The notes under the pieces were generated by a model. The model was given only the letters and a program-made list of their open reading frames with translations. It had not been told where the DNA came from and searched no databases. DNA of 64,000 nt, taken from Gallionella sp. (lineage in GTDB: Bacteria; Pseudomonadota; Gammaproteobacteria; Burkholderiales; Gallionellaceae). Both the position numbers and the translations under genes were made by a program. Location: contig JAQTWT010000005.1 of the NCBI GenBank assembly GCA_028689145.1, positions 1 to 64,000 of the forward strand, written 5' to 3'. This document shows, piece after piece, positions 33,856-42,827 of this stretch; within the stretch, counting starts at the first letter, position 1; each line of letters starts with the position of its first letter.

Positions 33856-34890
33856 ATGGAATACAGACAATTAGGCACCAGCAACCTGAAAGTATCGGCA
33901 CTGGCGCTCGGCACGATGACTTTCGGCGAGCAGAACAGCGAGGCGGAGGCGCATGCGCAACTCGATCTGGCGATAGCGCGCGGAGTGAATTTCATCGACA
34001 CGGCCGAGATGTATCCGGTCGCGCCGCGCGCCGAAACGGCCGGACGCACCGAGAGCTACATCGGCACTTGGCTGAAGCGTCAGCCGCGCGACAAACTGAT
34101 TGTCGCGACCAAGATTGCCGGGCCGGCGCGCGGCTTCAGCTGGATACGCAACACGCCGCGCATCGACCGCGCCCAGCTCAACGCAGCAATCGACGGCAGC
34201 CTGCGCCGCCTGCAGACCGACTATGTGGATTTGTATCAGATTCACTGGCCGGATCGCTACGTGCCGATGTTCGGCGCAACGAGTTATGAGGTATCACAGG
34301 AGCGCGACAGCGTGCCTATTGCCGAACAACTGCAGGCGCTGGGTGATCTGGTCAAGGCAGGAAAGGTGCGGCACATCGGCCTGTCCAACGAAACGCCGTG
34401 GGGCGTGATGGAATTCCTGCGTTGCGCCGAAACGCTCGGCCTGCCGAAAATCGTCTCGATCCAGAACGCCTACCACCTGATGAACCGCAGTTTCGAGAGT
34501 GGCCTCGCGGAAATGTGCCGCCACACCAATGTCGGACTGCTTGCCTACAGCCCGCTGGCATTCGGCTGGCTGACCGGCAAGTACCTCGCCGACCCAAAAG
34601 CCAGCGGACGCATCACCCTGTTTCAGGGCTTCGGCCAGCGCTACAACAAACCCAACGTGCCCGCCGCCAGCAAAGAATATGTGCGCATCGCAGCTGAAGC
34701 CGGACTCAGCCCGGCGCAGCTGGCGCTGGCCTTCGCCCGCACGCGCTGGTTCACGACTAGCGTGCTGCTCGGCGCGACCAGCGTGTGGCAATTGCAAGAG
34801 AATCTGGACAGCGCGGAGGTGACGCTATCTGCTGAAGTGCTGGAGAAGATTGAAGCGGTGCACAAGGTTTATCCGAGTCCGGCACCGTGA
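33856..34890 (+). CDS. tas: NADP(H)-dependent aldo/keto reductase, Tas type
   Basis: A 344-residue TIM-barrel oxidoreductase. It is close to E. coli Tas throughout: LALGTMTFGEQNSEAEAHAQ, FIDTAEMYPVAPRAETAGRT with the catalytic Asp and Tyr, IVATKIAGPARG with Lys, QIHWPDRY with His, and LLGATSVWQLQENL for NADP binding. The physiological substrate is not known. The ATG at 33856 matches the family N-terminus (MEYRQLGTSNLKV); the upstream frame reads through repeat DNA. Confidence 0.93.
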   Translation: MEYRQLGTSNLKVSALALGTMTFGEQNSEAEAHAQLDLAIARGVNFIDTAEMYPVAPRAETAGRTESYIGTWLKRQPRDKLIVATKIAGPARGFSWIRNTPRIDRAQLNAAIDGSLRRLQTDYVDLYQIHWPDRYVPMFGATSYEVSQERDSVPIAEQLQALGDLVKAGKVRHIGLSNETPWGVMEFLRCAETLGLPKIVSIQNAYHLMNRSFESGLAEMCRHTNVGLLAYSPLAFGWLTGKYLADPKASGRITLFQGFGQRYNKPNVPAASKEYVRIAAEAGLSPAQLALAFARTRWFTTSVLLGATSVWQLQENLDSAEVTLSAEVLEKIEAVHKVYPSPAP

Positions 34891-34897
34891 TGGCGTG

Positions 34898-34945
34898 GCG
34901 TAGGGTGCGCTGCGCGCACCATGGCGCATGAAATGCACCCTACGC
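34898..34945. repeat. inverted repeat after tas
   Basis: GCGTAGGGTGC (34898-34908) pairs with GCACCCTACGC (34935-34945). It is related in style to the repeat at 39697-39751 (GTAGCGTGCGCTGCGCGCAC). It could act as a weak terminator. Confidence 0.5.
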
Positions 34946-34973
34946 CCGTTATCCTCTAACCACCAGAAAAAAA

Positions 34974-35141
34974 TCAAACGGACTCAGTTTTGCCGGTGAA
35001 CTGCCCATTTTTGACTTCCGCTTTGATCAGGTTCGCGCATTGTTTGCAGCAAACGAACTGATTACCTTTTTTCGTGGATACCAAGTAAGACTCTTCTTTC
35101 TGGCATTTTGGGCAGACCAGCGTATTGTTTCCCTGAGACAT
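34974..35141 (-). CDS. small zinc-ribbon protein
   Basis: A 55-residue protein with two Cys pairs, CPKC (10-13) and CCKQC (31-35), spaced as in a zinc ribbon. It has no signal peptide and a basic middle. The start has an excellent Shine-Dalgarno (AGGAGGAATC on the - strand). The reading frame, Cys pattern and ribosome site together make it a believable gene. Its function is unknown; zinc-dependent nucleic-acid or protein binding is the usual role of such folds. Confidence 0.7.
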   Translation of the reverse strand: MSQGNNTLVCPKCQKEESYLVSTKKGNQFVCCKQCANLIKAEVKNGQFTGKTESV

Positions 35142-35324
35142 GATTCCTCCTGATTGATGGATTATATTTTTCTCGAAACAGCATTAGCTTAGTGAAGTGC
35201 TGATTTGCACAAAGCCAAGTTTTATTGTGCCATATCCCCTGCCGAAAAGCAGCCGGATTCGACCAGCCTCACCTTTCCCGCCGCCAGTTTCGCCCGCTCC
35301 TTTGCTTTATCAATATGGCATGCC

Positions 35325-35342
35325 GTAGCACTGATGTGCTAC
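35325..35342. promoter_or_regulatory. palindrome in toxin-antitoxin promoter
   Basis: GTAGCAC-TGAT-GTGCTAC, a perfect 7-bp inverted repeat 33 bp before the antitoxin start, overlapping a TACAGT that may be the -10. It is the likely operator for autoregulation by the antitoxin. Confidence 0.6.
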
Positions 35343-35375
35343 AGTGAGCATGTGTTCAAATTGGAGGATTCAGCC

Positions 35376-35660
35376 ATGCCCACCACTACCATACGCTTGC
35401 CGGAAGACCTGAAAGCCCGCGTTGCAGCTGCGGCGAAACGTTCCGGCACCACCACGCACGGCTTCATTCTTGAAGCCATTGCGGAAAAGGCAAAACAGGA
35501 GGAATTGCGTGCCGATTTCGATGCGGTTGCCGAGGATCGTTATGCCCGTATCGTTGCCACTGGGAAGACCATTCCGTGGCAGGAAATGCGCGGCTATCTG
35601 GAAGAACGCCTAGCCGGTAAGGAAGCAAAGCGCCCGGCAGCCCGCAAACTAGCGCGCTGA
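35376..35660 (+). CDS. RHH-type antitoxin
   Basis: A 94-residue protein beginning with a ribbon-helix-helix domain (TTTIRLPEDLKARVAAAAKR, then SGTTTHGFILEAIAEK). A charged C-terminal tail probably wraps the toxin. The ATG at 35376 follows GGAGG; the longer frame from 35205 is non-coding. It ends 2 bp before the ParE toxin gene, the standard antitoxin-first order. Confidence 0.9.
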   Translation: MPTTTIRLPEDLKARVAAAAKRSGTTTHGFILEAIAEKAKQEELRADFDAVAEDRYARIVATGKTIPWQEMRGYLEERLAGKEAKRPAARKLAR

Positions 35661-35662
35661 AA

Positions 35663-35986
35663 ATGTCGCGCATCGAATTGGCACCGGAGGTGGGAGGCGA
35701 TTTTGATCGCATCCTCGATTACCTCGCCCAATATCAGGTTGAAAATCCGCTGTTGCGCATCCGGGAAATCATCGAGGCAATCAACGTGCTGGAGCACAAC
35801 CCCCTGATCGGTCGCCCCGCGCATAACGACAAGCGCGAACTGGTGATCGGGCGCCGTTCGCACGGCTATGTGGCGTTGTACCGCTACGTTGCCGAAGTCG
35901 ATACCGTTTTTGTCCTGGCCGTGCGCAACCAGCGGGAAGCAGGGTTTGCGGGGGGTGATGAAAGGAAACTTTATGAGGAATACTAA
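35663..35986 (+). CDS. RelE/ParE-type toxin
   Basis: A 107-residue toxin of the RelE/ParE superfamily: helical hairpin VGGDFDRILDYLAQYQVENP, then IGRPAHNDKRELVIGRRSHG and YVALYRYVAEVDTVFVLAVR forming the beta sheet. ParE members poison DNA gyrase and RelE members cut mRNA; the sequence resembles ParE more, without proof. Its 3' end overlaps the next small gene by 14 bp. Confidence 0.9.
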   Translation: MSRIELAPEVGGDFDRILDYLAQYQVENPLLRIREIIEAINVLEHNPLIGRPAHNDKRELVIGRRSHGYVALYRYVAEVDTVFVLAVRNQREAGFAGGDERKLYEEY

Positions 35987-36194
35987 AGACGAAATGCGCG
36001 CAGAGTACAAGCGCTCTGATTTCACCAAACTCGAACGCAGCAAGTTCTACAACGAGGTTGCAAAGGGAACATCCGTAGTTCTGCTCGACCCGGCCATCGC
36101 CAAAGTTTTCCCGACTTCGGAAGCCATAAATGCGGCCTTACAGACTGCCCGCATAACAGGCGGCACAAAGCGAACAGCACGCAAGACAGCGTAG
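35973..36194 (+). CDS. small protein overlapping the toxin gene
   Basis: A 73-residue protein (MRNTKDEMRAEYKRSDFTKL, then VVLLDPAIAKVFPTSEAINA) of a type I remember beside toxin-antitoxin loci. AAAGGAAA precedes the ATG, which lies inside the toxin gene in another frame. It may be an antitoxin-like or second regulatory subunit, or an antitoxin left from another pair; its toxin is not present. Confidence 0.7.
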   Translation: MRNTKDEMRAEYKRSDFTKLERSKFYNEVAKGTSVVLLDPAIAKVFPTSEAINAALQTARITGGTKRTARKTA

Positions 36195-36266
36195 TATCTA
36201 CGCTGGCTGCGGGGTACGAATTTAAACCGAACCTGACTTTTTAAAATTATTTAGTGCAATGATAAG

Positions 36267-38333
36267 TCAGTGAACACCGCACATCAGACCTTGGCATTTC
36301 AATGTGTTGAAATCATAGATGTGAGAATGCCCCGGATTACCCTCTGGCTTTGGTACGCCCTTGGGTATTAGAAAAAATGCTGAGTTGCCCCCGTATAACC
36401 CTGCCGGAAAGGTGAATGCCTTAAGCACTACATATGTATTGTTGTGTATTGGTGGTTTTGAAGGTTTGGGGATACCCTGACCTGCAACGGGAGGTATATC
36501 TCGTTGCGGAGAATTTTGAATAACCGCATCTGACCAAGCTTCGGCATCTGCTGCGGTAGCCTTTCGCAACAGACCCTTGCTAACGGCATCCTCTAGGCCT
36601 GTGGGACCAGCAATAGGGGCAGTTTTATCAAGGAACGATTCGGGTAATGTTTCGTGAGAGGTGAACAGTGCGGCTCCTGGATGCATAGGTTCTCCGACTA
36701 CTACTTTGCCATTTGTTGCAGGAAAGACCATATCTACAGGATGCCCAAAGACACGCTTGGACAAAGGGTTTAACGGCGCAAGATCGTCAGGGGTAATGTA
36801 AAAAAAACCGCATGGTCCTTTATTGTCGAAGGAGCTAACCAGCAAGGGGGTACTCTTAGCTAAACCGGCAACCGCCTGTCGGTTATACCCTCCGACCAAC
36901 ACCGCTAGGATTCTGGTTTTCCTTGTCCAGCCAATATTCCAAATCGTCGGTTCATATGCACCTAGCATCAGAACTACAGGCTTGTTTGGGCTATTGACTG
37001 CGACATCGATCTGAGTGCCTTCATGGCCGCTTTGATCAATTTGGAACGAAAGTTTTCTCCCTGAGTACGCTCCCGCAGCGAACACGGAAAATTCGGCAGG
37101 AAGTTTCACCCCCGGAAAACCGCAGATCGGTTCCTTTGCGGCATTTTCCCGTGACTTAATTATCGCCTCAATATCCAATTGCCTTTGTTCGGCAGCTCTC
37201 GCCTCGCATGATTTGCCTGAAAAATGCCTCAAAAATTTCTTCGTTGAATCGTCGATGCTAGGGGTATACATACCGTAGGGAAAACTTGAGCCTAGCGCAA
37301 CAGTGATCGACGTGCGCGATTTTTCCGTTATATCGCACCATACAAAATCGAGTATTTCTAAGATATACCGCCCCGCGATCTCGTCACTGAACGCTTTTTC
37401 CAGCAGCAGCAAATCACTTTCGAGTGTTTCAATATCCTTTGTTGTATATTCTGTACCGTTGCAGGTGAATTGACATTGCAAATTCAATGCCGCCGATAAT
37501 CGAACTCGCGGATCGGGGTCAGTTGCCATAATTTCTAGGAGTATTGGGGTAAGCTTAGTTAACTCCATTCGTAGCATGTACGCGGCTGTTTTTCGTACTT
37601 CTGGGAATGTATCTTTAATCCCAATCTGGTTGTATTTATTTCGGTCTGGATGGCTTTGAAGATTTATCTTGCGAAGTGCATCTTCTTTACCTTTGGCAGT
37701 TTTGCTGCTCATAAAAATAACTGTTTGATCTTCTGCCATGGAAGCATCAACTGGGCCGAAATTACAACTAGCTCTGTCCCATTCAACAATAAAGCCACCG
37801 AAAATAGGCATCCCCGCCACTGGCTTTTCGCGTGATAGCTTTAATATCGAAACACGACACTTGGAGGATGCGCGGGGCTCAATAATGACATGATCGTTAT
37901 CGCTTTCCTGAATATCGTAGGACAGATCCCTGCACCCATTCAGCCCAATAGTTTCGGGTGTAATTGTTAGAATCGAATTCTGGCAAGCACTAGAGAATCC
38001 TTGATAGACTCCGAAGAAAGGATAAATCTCATTAATCTCTTTAATCCTTGAGGAATAAACCTCATTTAGGCACGTTTCATCACTACACTTGTTCCGTATC
38101 AGCTTTAACCAGCGCTTTTGCGCTGTAACCATCGGCTCATTCTTGCCAAGCCTAGAATTTTGCAAAGCATATTGGTAACTCTTGGTTAGTTCTTCATCCA
38201 ATACTGAAAGCTTTGGACTTGAACAAATTAATTTCTCTATTTTCGTGGACGCTTTCCCGCAATAAAAGCTCGCGGCATGCGCCGTTGTCAGCAAAACAAA
38301 CCAGCCTAATATAATACATATGATTTGTTTCAT
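36267..38333 (-). CDS. LprI-type secreted protein with HEAT-like segment
   Basis: A 688-residue protein with a signal peptide (cleavage after AHAAS). The N-terminal domain (about 20-110) matches the LprI/DUF1311 pattern: FYCGKASTKIEKLICSSPKL, then WLKLIRNKC and CLNEVYSSRI with paired Cys. A HEAT-like stretch follows (ATDPDPRVRLSAALNLQCQ), then a C-terminal part of unknown fold. LprI proteins inhibit lysozyme in mycobacteria; whether this long version does is unknown. The ATG at 38333 gives the signal peptide. Confidence 0.75.
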   Translation of the reverse strand: MKQIICIILGWFVLLTTAHAASFYCGKASTKIEKLICSSPKLSVLDEELTKSYQYALQNSRLGKNEPMVTAQKRWLKLIRNKCSDETCLNEVYSSRIKEINEIYPFFGVYQGFSSACQNSILTITPETIGLNGCRDLSYDIQESDNDHVIIEPRASSKCRVSILKLSREKPVAGMPIFGGFIVEWDRASCNFGPVDASMAEDQTVIFMSSKTAKGKEDALRKINLQSHPDRNKYNQIGIKDTFPEVRKTAAYMLRMELTKLTPILLEIMATDPDPRVRLSAALNLQCQFTCNGTEYTTKDIETLESDLLLLEKAFSDEIAGRYILEILDFVWCDITEKSRTSITVALGSSFPYGMYTPSIDDSTKKFLRHFSGKSCEARAAEQRQLDIEAIIKSRENAAKEPICGFPGVKLPAEFSVFAAGAYSGRKLSFQIDQSGHEGTQIDVAVNSPNKPVVLMLGAYEPTIWNIGWTRKTRILAVLVGGYNRQAVAGLAKSTPLLVSSFDNKGPCGFFYITPDDLAPLNPLSKRVFGHPVDMVFPATNGKVVVGEPMHPGAALFTSHETLPESFLDKTAPIAGPTGLEDAVSKGLLRKATAADAEAWSDAVIQNSPQRDIPPVAGQGIPKPSKPPIHNNTYVVLKAFTFPAGLYGGNSAFFLIPKGVPKPEGNPGHSHIYDFNTLKCQGLMCGVH

Positions 38334-38429
38334 TTTGCCCCCTCTATATTCGACTATAAAATGGCACACAACCGATATTGGCGAATATCAGCTTTCCGGT
38401 CAGCTGATAATTGATCAGCGAATACCATC

Positions 38430-39647
38430 TTACACTTTAACCGGCCTCACCCTCCCCGCCGACAGTTTCGCGCGCTCCCGCGCCTCATCGACATCCTTGC
38501 CGTTTGCCAGCGCCACGCCCATGCGGCGGCGGGTGAAGGATTCCGGTTTGCCAAACAGGCGTATATCGCTTTGCGGCACGCGTAGCGCTTCGTCCACGCC
38601 GGCGAAAGCGATACCCTGTTGCTCCAACTGACCGTAAATCACCGCAGAAGCTCCGGGCGCTCTCAGACTCACATCCACCGGCAGGCCAAGGATGGCGCGG
38701 GCGTGGAGTTCGAATTCGGTCTGCACTTGCGAACACAGGGTCACCATACCGGTGTCGTGCGGGCGCGGGCTGACTTCGCTGAACCAGACTTCGTCGCCTT
38801 TGACGAATAGCTCGACACCGAAGATGCCGAGACCGCCGAGGTCGTCGGTGACTTTCCCAGCGATGTCGCGCGCGCGTTGCAGCGCCAGCGGCGACATGGC
38901 CTGCGGTTGCCAGCTTTCGACGTAATCGCCGTGTATCTGCACATGGCCGATCGGATCGCAGAAGTACGTTTCAGTCAGACCGTCCGCACCCTGCGCGCGC
39001 ACGGTGAGCTGGGTGATCTCGTAATCGAAATGGATCATGCCCTCGACGATCACCCTGCCCTGATTTACGCGGCTGCCGCTGGCGGCGTAGTTCCACGCGG
39101 CTTCCACGTCGGCGGCGCTGTCCAGTTTCGATTGTCCCTTGCCGGACGAAGACATCACCGGCTTGACGATGCACGGGTAGCCGATGTGGTCTATCGCGGC
39201 GCGCAACTCTTCCATGCTGTCGGCGAAACGGTACGGCGAAGTCGGCAGGCCCAACGTCTCGGCGGCGAGGCGGCGGATGCCTTCGCGGTTCATCGTCAAC
39301 CGCGCGGCGCGTGCGGTCGGGATCACCCGCGCCAGCCCTTCCCGCTCGATCTGTTCCAGCATGTCGGTGGCGATGGCTTCGATCTCCGGCACGATCAGGT
39401 GCGGCTTTTCCCGCTCGATCAGCGCGCGCAGCGCCTGCCCGTCGGCCATATTGATGACATGGGCGCGATGCGCCACCTGATGTCCGGGCGCATCGGCGTA
39501 GCGATCCACCGCGATGGTTTCCACGCCGAATCGCTGCAGCGCGATGATGACTTCTTTGCCTAGCTCGCCGCTGCCGAGCAGCATGACGCGGATCGCGGAA
39601 GGAGTAAGCGGGGTGCCGATGATGAGCGGTTTTGTCGGGGTTGTCAT
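38430..39647 (-). CDS. purT: formate-dependent GAR transformylase
   Basis: A 405-residue ATP-grasp enzyme that makes formyl-GAR from GAR, formate and ATP in purine synthesis. Visible are the N-terminal [20 protein letters not shown], the ATP-grasp loop [12 protein letters not shown], the metal-binding [20 protein letters not shown], and [12 protein letters not shown]. The ATG at 39647 starts the family N-terminus; the longer frame to 39689 is unlikely. It is divergent from fbaB. Confidence 0.96.
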   Translation of the reverse strand: MTTPTKPLIIGTPLTPSAIRVMLLGSGELGKEVIIALQRFGVETIAVDRYADAPGHQVAHRAHVINMADGQALRALIEREKPHLIVPEIEAIATDMLEQIEREGLARVIPTARAARLTMNREGIRRLAAETLGLPTSPYRFADSMEELRAAIDHIGYPCIVKPVMSSSGKGQSKLDSAADVEAAWNYAASGSRVNQGRVIVEGMIHFDYEITQLTVRAQGADGLTETYFCDPIGHVQIHGDYVESWQPQAMSPLALQRARDIAGKVTDDLGGLGIFGVELFVKGDEVWFSEVSPRPHDTGMVTLCSQVQTEFELHARAILGLPVDVSLRAPGASAVIYGQLEQQGIAFAGVDEALRVPQSDIRLFGKPESFTRRRMGVALANGKDVDEARERAKLSAGRVRPVKV

Positions 39648-39696
39648 AAGGTGTGGAGTGATGTAATTGGGTTGCGCGAAATTATACACATGCTAT

Positions 39697-39751
39697 GTAG
39701 CGTGCGCTGCGCGCACGATTTTGAATTTGTCGTGCGCACAGCGCACGCTAC
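39697..39751. repeat. inverted repeat between purT and fbaB
   Basis: Two 22-bp arms (GTAGCGTGCGCTGCGCGCAC..., 39697-39718 and 39730-39751) with one mismatch and an 11-base loop. It lies in a divergent promoter region, so it is not a terminator; it is likely a dispersed repeat. Confidence 0.65.
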
Positions 39752-39807
39752 GGCTGCAACAGGAGTAAAATAACCGTTCCATTCAAACCACCATAAGGAG
39801 CGAGATC

Positions 39808-40857
39808 ATGACGAATATCGTGCAATTGCTGGGAAACGAAGCGGACAATCTGTTGAACTACCGTTGCACCGGCATTCCGAAGGAAGCGCTGCATTTGCCG
39901 GGCGCGGATTACGTGGATCGCGTGGTGGCAATGAAAGACCGCAAGGTCGGCGTGCTGCGCAGCCTGCAAACCTTATACGGACATGGACGACTGGCGAACA
40001 GCGGCTACCTGTCGCTGCTGCCGGTGGATCAGGGCGTGGAGCATTCCGCGGCCGCATCTTTCGCACCGAACCCGATCTATTTCGACCCCGAGAACATCGT
40101 CAAGCTGGCCATCGAAGGCGGCTGCAACGGTGTGGCCTCGACGCTCGGCGTATTGTCCTCGGTGGCGCGCCGCTACGCGCACAAGATTCCGTTCATCGTG
40201 AAGATCAACCACAACGAGATCCTCACCTATCCCAATATGTTCGACCAGACGCTGTTCGCCAGCGTGGATCAGGCATTCAACATGGGCGCAGTGGCGGTGG
40301 GCGCGACGGTGTTCTTCGGCTCGGCGGAATCGCGCCGCCAGATCAAGGAAATTTCCGATGCGTTCGAATACGCGCACAGCCTCGGCATGGCGACCATCCT
40401 GTGGGCTTATCTGCGCAACTCGGCGTTCAAGACCGCCGAGAAGGACTACCATGTGTCCGCCGATCTGACCGGGCAGGCCAACCACCTAGCGGCGACCATT
40501 AATGCCGACATCGTCAAGCAGAAAATGGCCGAGAACAACGGCGGCTACAACGCGATCAAGTTCGGCAAGACCCACCCCAAAGTGTACAGCGAACTGACCA
40601 CCGACCACCCGATCGATTTGGTGCGCTATCAGGTGGCGAACTGCTACATGGGGCGCGCCGGGCTGATCAATTCCGGCGGCGAATCCGGCAAGGACGACCT
40701 GCAACAGGCGGTGCGCACTGCGGTGATCAACAAGCGTGCCGGCGGCATGGGGCTGATCCTCGGGCGCAAGGCGTTTCAGAAGCCGGTGCAGGACGGCGTT
40801 GCGTTACTCAACGCGGTTCAGGACGTATATCTGGCGCAGGAAGTGACAGTGGCGTAG
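39808..40857 (+). CDS. fbaB: class I fructose-bisphosphate aldolase (DhnA/FbaB type)
   Basis: A 349-residue Schiff-base aldolase of the DhnA family. It cleaves or forms fructose 1,6-bisphosphate in glycolysis or gluconeogenesis. Typical blocks are [49 protein letters not shown] and [12 protein letters not shown]. The Shine-Dalgarno AAGGAGCG precedes the ATG. It is a single-gene unit with a terminator after it. Confidence 0.95.
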   Translation: MTNIVQLLGNEADNLLNYRCTGIPKEALHLPGADYVDRVVAMKDRKVGVLRSLQTLYGHGRLANSGYLSLLPVDQGVEHSAAASFAPNPIYFDPENIVKLAIEGGCNGVASTLGVLSSVARRYAHKIPFIVKINHNEILTYPNMFDQTLFASVDQAFNMGAVAVGATVFFGSAESRRQIKEISDAFEYAHSLGMATILWAYLRNSAFKTAEKDYHVSADLTGQANHLAATINADIVKQKMAENNGGYNAIKFGKTHPKVYSELTTDHPIDLVRYQVANCYMGRAGLINSGGESGKDDLQQAVRTAVINKRAGGMGLILGRKAFQKPVQDGVALLNAVQDVYLAQEVTVA

Positions 40858-40884
40858 TTAATGGGCGCAAGGGCTATTTCGCTA

Positions 40885-40924
40885 CCAACCGTTCAGCATC
40901 GACGGACGGTTGGCTAGTCTTTTG
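40885..40924 (+). terminator. terminator after fbaB
   Basis: CCAACCGT / ACGGTTGG stem (40885-40892 with 40906-40913) followed by CTAGTCTTTT. Confidence 0.7.
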
Positions 40925-40998
40925 GTGTAACCTTGCTTTCATGTTGAATTGGTACAATTGGCACTATTAGTCAAAAGCGCTTCAGGCGCATAAAAATC

Positions 40999-41835
40999 AT
41001 GCAAATCGATGTAGAAAAAGCCCTGCAAGAACTGGTCGCCAAGGGTGTCAAGCTTCCGCCGCAACCCAAAGTCCTGATCGAGCTGCAACAGAAGCTCGCC
41101 TCCGACGATTACAGCATGAGTGATCTGACCCGCATCATCTCCAGCGATCCGGGCATCACCGCGATGCTGTTCAAGGCGGTACGTTCACCGGTGTTCGGTA
41201 GCGGCAAGAAATTCAACTCGCTCGACCAGGTGCTGATGGTGATCGGTGTCAGGCAAACCTATAATCTGGTGCAGGCCATCGCGCTGTCCACCAGCGTTTC
41301 CAGTGCCACGCGCAAATCTTTCGAGATTTTCTGGACACGCTCGCAGGAAGTGGCGCAAATCGCCGCGCTGATTGCCGCAGACCGCGTTTCGGTATGCAAT
41401 ATTTTCCCGGATCAAGCTTACATGGCCGGAATCTTCCACGAGTGCGGCGTGCCGGTGCTGATGCAGCGTTTTCCGGATTACTGCGGCAAGCTGCACCTTG
41501 AAAATAGTACCTGCTGGCCCAAACTTGCGGAAGAGGATGCTCATTTCAATGTGGATCATTGCAGCATCGGCTATCTGGTGGCACATCACTGGAAGTTGCC
41601 GGATTTTATTTGTCAGGCAATCCTGTACCACCACGAGATGCCCCAAGAGGAACTGGGCGCGGTACGGACGCTGGTGGCAACCCTGCAACTGGCAATCTGC
41701 TTCTACCACCGCATTACCCGCACCGATCATCCGCTGTGGTGGAAAATACGCGAGGAGGTGTTGGCGGAACTCGGCATCCATCTGGATGGCGAACAGGCGT
41801 ACTACGAAGAGATCAGCGAACAGTTTCTGGCCTGA
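40999..41835 (+). CDS. HDOD domain protein
   Basis: A 278-residue protein that is nearly one HDOD domain: VKLPPQPKVLIELQQKLASD, LTRIISSDPGITAMLFKAVR, and the degenerate HD region (AGIFHECGVPVLMQRFP; VDHCSIGYLVAHHWKLPDFI). HDOD domains are non-catalytic HD relatives used in signalling, often with c-di-GMP or chemotaxis systems. No partner domain is fused here. It is a single gene. Confidence 0.9.
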   Translation: MQIDVEKALQELVAKGVKLPPQPKVLIELQQKLASDDYSMSDLTRIISSDPGITAMLFKAVRSPVFGSGKKFNSLDQVLMVIGVRQTYNLVQAIALSTSVSSATRKSFEIFWTRSQEVAQIAALIAADRVSVCNIFPDQAYMAGIFHECGVPVLMQRFPDYCGKLHLENSTCWPKLAEEDAHFNVDHCSIGYLVAHHWKLPDFICQAILYHHEMPQEELGAVRTLVATLQLAICFYHRITRTDHPLWWKIREEVLAELGIHLDGEQAYYEEISEQFLA

Positions 41836-41862
41836 GTATCGTTTTCATCCGCGAGGTACAAC

Positions 41863-42744
41863 CTACCTCGATTCCGCATATAGCTTCCCCGACAGCAAGC
41901 CTGCGGAAACGATCAGCAACGCGCCCAACCAGTCGCGCAGTTGCATTGCTTCGCCGGCAAGAAAATACGACGAGGCGGCGGCAATCACCAATTCGAACAG
42001 GAACAGGATGATGGCGCGATTGGCCGGCAAGCGGGCAAGAGCATACTGCACGGTGAAGCTGGTGGCGCACAGCACGATGCCGAGCAACGCGAGTATCAGC
42101 CAGGCTTGCGCATCAATTCTCAGTAGCTGATCCGGCAAGCCACCTTGCCACCACAGCAGCGGCGCGGTCAGCAAAGCCGTGCCAAGCCACACGCTGAAGG
42201 ACTTTGCTTCCACGCTCAGATGCGCGGCACGCCGCGACACCACGTTGGACAACGCAAAGCCCATGCCCGCCGACAGACCGATCCATTCGGCCGGATTATT
42301 CGGTAACGGCATACCGAGTTGCGGCTCCCACAAGATGATGAATGCGCCGCTAGAAGACAGCGCGATAATCAGATAGCCGTAGCGGTTGAGCCGCTCGCCA
42401 AGCAGCCAGTAGGAAAAAAATATCGTCCAGAGCGGTGCGAGATAGAACAGCAACAACACGCGCATCACTTCGCCGTGCAACATTGCCAGCACATAGCCGA
42501 AATTCGTCCAGCCCGCGCTCAATACCAGCAATACCGCCCACCAACCTGCCTTGGGCAGTTCGCGCCAGACGCGCGGCAACATGAACGCGCCGCACAGCAT
42601 CGCCAGCAGATAGGTAAGCAGCGTCGCCAATGCACCGGATACGCCGACATCCTGCAACACGCGATAGGGATACCAGATCAGCCCCCATACCAGCGCGCCG
42701 CTCAACACACCGGCAACCGGCATCAGATTTTGTTTTGAGGGCAC
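41863..42744 (-). CDS. EamA/DMT-family transporter
   Basis: A 293-residue inner-membrane protein with ten predicted TM helices and the two-fold EamA layout (first half ending near AFIILWEPQLG, second starting IGLSAGMGFALSNVVSRRAA). Substrates of this family include amino acids and other metabolites; none can be chosen here. GTG at 42744 is the likely start; ATG at 42723 is an alternative. It converges on the HDOD gene. Confidence 0.85.
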   Translation of the reverse strand: MPSKQNLMPVAGVLSGALVWGLIWYPYRVLQDVGVSGALATLLTYLLAMLCGAFMLPRVWRELPKAGWWAVLLVLSAGWTNFGYVLAMLHGEVMRVLLLFYLAPLWTIFFSYWLLGERLNRYGYLIIALSSSGAFIILWEPQLGMPLPNNPAEWIGLSAGMGFALSNVVSRRAAHLSVEAKSFSVWLGTALLTAPLLWWQGGLPDQLLRIDAQAWLILALLGIVLCATSFTVQYALARLPANRAIILFLFELVIAAASSYFLAGEAMQLRDWLGALLIVSAGLLSGKLYAESR

Positions 42745-42827
42745 TCACTACACCTTTATAATCACAACACTTTACGATTTCGTCATTCCGGCACCAGCAT
42801 CATGAATTTCGCCAAGGCCATCAATAC

